Assembly: GCF_013371465.1 (NCBI RefSeq)
Contig: NZ_JABWDU010000003.1
Location: 62,001 to 126,000 of the forward strand
Length of the DNA: 64,000 nucleotides
Direction of reading: 5' to 3'
DNA from: Ensifer oleiphilus
GTDB taxonomy: Bacteria > Pseudomonadota > Alphaproteobacteria > Rhizobiales > Rhizobiaceae
In this document: positions 63,056 through 64,000 of the stretch, piece by piece
How positions within the stretch are numbered: position 1 is the stretch's first letter
Layout of the letters: each line of letters begins with the position of its first letter
Position numbers and translations under genes: made by a program
Notes under the pieces: generated by a model
Told to the model about the DNA's origin: nothing
Databases searched by the model: none
The model's input: only the letters and a program-made list of their open reading frames with translations

Positions 63056-63775
63056 ATGAGACTTCAGGGCAAAGTTGCATTGGTTACAGGTGCCGCAGGC
63101 GGCATCGGTTTCGCCGTCGCGGAACTGTTCGATCGCGAGGGTGCCATCGTCGTCGCCACAGACGTCAAGCCGCCCGAAAAGCCGTATCCTGGGGCGATCG
63201 AAGCGATGACGCATGATGTTACCAGCGAAGAGCAATGGGCAACGATCGTTGCCGCGATCGTCAAGAAGCATGGGCGTCTTGACGTGCTGATAAACAATGC
63301 GGGGATTATCGCCTACGAGCCTTTGGACAAGCTGGAGATGAAGGAGTGGCTGAAGATGATCGCCGTCGACCAGACCGGAGTCTTCCTCGGCATGCGGGAG
63401 ACAGTTCGCGTCATGCGCAAGCACCAGACCGGCTCGATCGTCAACATCTCGTCGATATGGGGCAGTGCGGCCGTTTCCGGTGCGCATTCCTACCACGCCG
63501 CAAAAGGCGCTGTCCGCAACATGTCCAAGAACGCGGCCATGACGTACGTATCCGACGGAATCCGGGTCAACTCGGTGCATCCGGGCTTTATCCATACGCC
63601 GCTGACGGACGCGCAGGCACCCGACCTGAACGACGTTGTCATCGCGGCGACGCCCATGAAACGCGGCGGCAAGCCGATCGAGATCGCCTATGGCTGCCTT
63701 TTCCTTGCCTCCGACGAGGCCAGCTACATCACCGGCACCGAATTGAACATCGACGGTGGCTATCTCGCCCAGTAG
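63056..63775 (+). CDS. Short-chain dehydrogenase/reductase
   Basis: A 239-residue classical SDR. The cofactor motif is VTGAAGGIGFAVAELF (T-G-x3-G-x-G, about residues 10-25). NNAGIIAYEPL lies near residue 80, and the catalytic residues are in SIVNISSIWGSAAV (Ser) and YHAAKGAVR (Y-x3-K). ITGTELNIDGGYLAQ ends the protein. Asp in ATDVKPP at the end of the second strand suggests NAD preference. It probably oxidises or reduces an alcohol/ketone in the same pathway as the VOC and ABM proteins. A GGAAAGGAG site precedes the ATG. Confidence 0.92.
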   Translation: MRLQGKVALVTGAAGGIGFAVAELFDREGAIVVATDVKPPEKPYPGAIEAMTHDVTSEEQWATIVAAIVKKHGRLDVLINNAGIIAYEPLDKLEMKEWLKMIAVDQTGVFLGMRETVRVMRKHQTGSIVNISSIWGSAAVSGAHSYHAAKGAVRNMSKNAAMTYVSDGIRVNSVHPGFIHTPLTDAQAPDLNDVVIAATPMKRGGKPIEIAYGCLFLASDEASYITGTELNIDGGYLAQ

Positions 63776-63958
63776 CGCTGGCGACGGGTGCAAGGCATAA
63801 ACGGATCGGGCTTGTGTATCGTCGCGCAGCGTTCGGCGCGACCGACAACATCGGGATCCCTGGACGCCTACCGATCTCGGGTTTGCCTTTTATCTTTTGC
63901 CATGGACCTCGGTACTGAATCCGCGGTCAGGATCAAAAACCAGCAAAGGATCGAATCG

Positions 63959-64000
63959 ATGACTCTCAAAGATATATTACCAAGTGAGCTCGGATTCGGC
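63959..64000 (+). CDS. Start of a further gene, possibly aldo/keto reductase (3' end outside window)
   Basis: An ATG at 63959 preceded by AAAGGA opens the frame MTLKDILPSELGFG, which runs off the window. The LGFG ending resembles the N-terminus of aldo/keto reductases of the L-fucose/pyridoxal dehydrogenase group, and such a gene would suit the SDR-containing operon. Only 14 residues are visible, so this is tentative. Confidence 0.35.
   Translation, partial: MTLKDILPSELGFG

Overview
The window looks like a chromosomal or chromid segment of an alphaproteobacterium of the Rhizobiaceae (Rhizobium/Ensifer type). This is inferred from gene content: a rhizobial K-antigen-type (rkp/kps) export set, a moc-type (rhizopine) catabolic locus, FNR/FixK boxes in front of a microaerobic stress island, and generally GC-rich codon use. 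The polysaccharide genes at 1-18 kb are visibly more AT-rich than the catabolic genes at 22-39 kb, as is common for surface-polysaccharide loci. No rRNA, tRNA or CRISPR array was seen.

Region 1 (1-22.9 kb) is a surface polysaccharide locus, almost all on the minus strand. It holds the complete dTDP-L-rhamnose pathway (rfbC-rfbB-rfbD-rfbA), two methyltransferases, a 1503-residue multi-module glycosyltransferase, a sugar epimerase, two KpsE-type inner-membrane export proteins flanking an unknown gene, a KpsT-type ATPase and two further glycosyltransferases. An IS3-family element (18511-19829, 5-bp target duplication GCTTG) sits in the last codons of one glycosyltransferase. The permease partner KpsM is not in the window.

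Region 2 (22.9-26.8 kb) is a sulfate/thiosulfate ABC importer operon (binding protein, CysT, CysW, CysA), a possible sulfur supply for the cell and perhaps for polysaccharide sulfation.

Region 3 (26.9-38.9 kb) is a moc-like catabolic locus. The minus-strand arm has a membrane di-iron oxygenase (MocD-like), Rieske ferredoxin (MocE-like), ferredoxin reductase (MocF-like), a divergent PanB-like protein and a second histidine-box membrane oxygenase. The plus-strand arm has a LacI-family regulator, an IolI/MocC-type TIM-barrel isomerase and a sugar-type ABC importer (binding protein, double ATPase, permease) ending in a strong terminator. Two related palindromes in front of mocC and the binding-protein gene look like operators. 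A KpsC-like capsule gene lies inside the locus.

Region 4 (39.2-44.6 kb and 54.6-56.8 kb) is a stress/low-oxygen island: phosphoribosyltransferase, zinc alcohol dehydrogenase, DUF5335, CBS-BON protein, phasin, cytochrome c, universal stress proteins, Hsp20, and decayed remnants of CBS and site-2-protease genes. Three TTGA-N6-TCAA boxes suggest FNR/FixK control.

Region 5 (45.1-54.3 kb), inserted between the halves of the stress island, is the most unusual part. A 2153-residue autotransporter with about 17 Ig-like (He_PIG) repeats is divergent from three tandem phage-tail-collar (microcystin-dependent-type) proteins, a coupled GNAT acetyltransferase and a convergent DUF6916-like gene. This may be an uncharacterised surface-fibre system.

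Region 6 (57.3-64 kb) has a winged-helix/NTPase/TPR regulator next to an MFS transporter, an exported VOC protein, an exported ABM-domain protein, an SDR and the first codons of another gene. It is probably a small detoxification or catabolic module.
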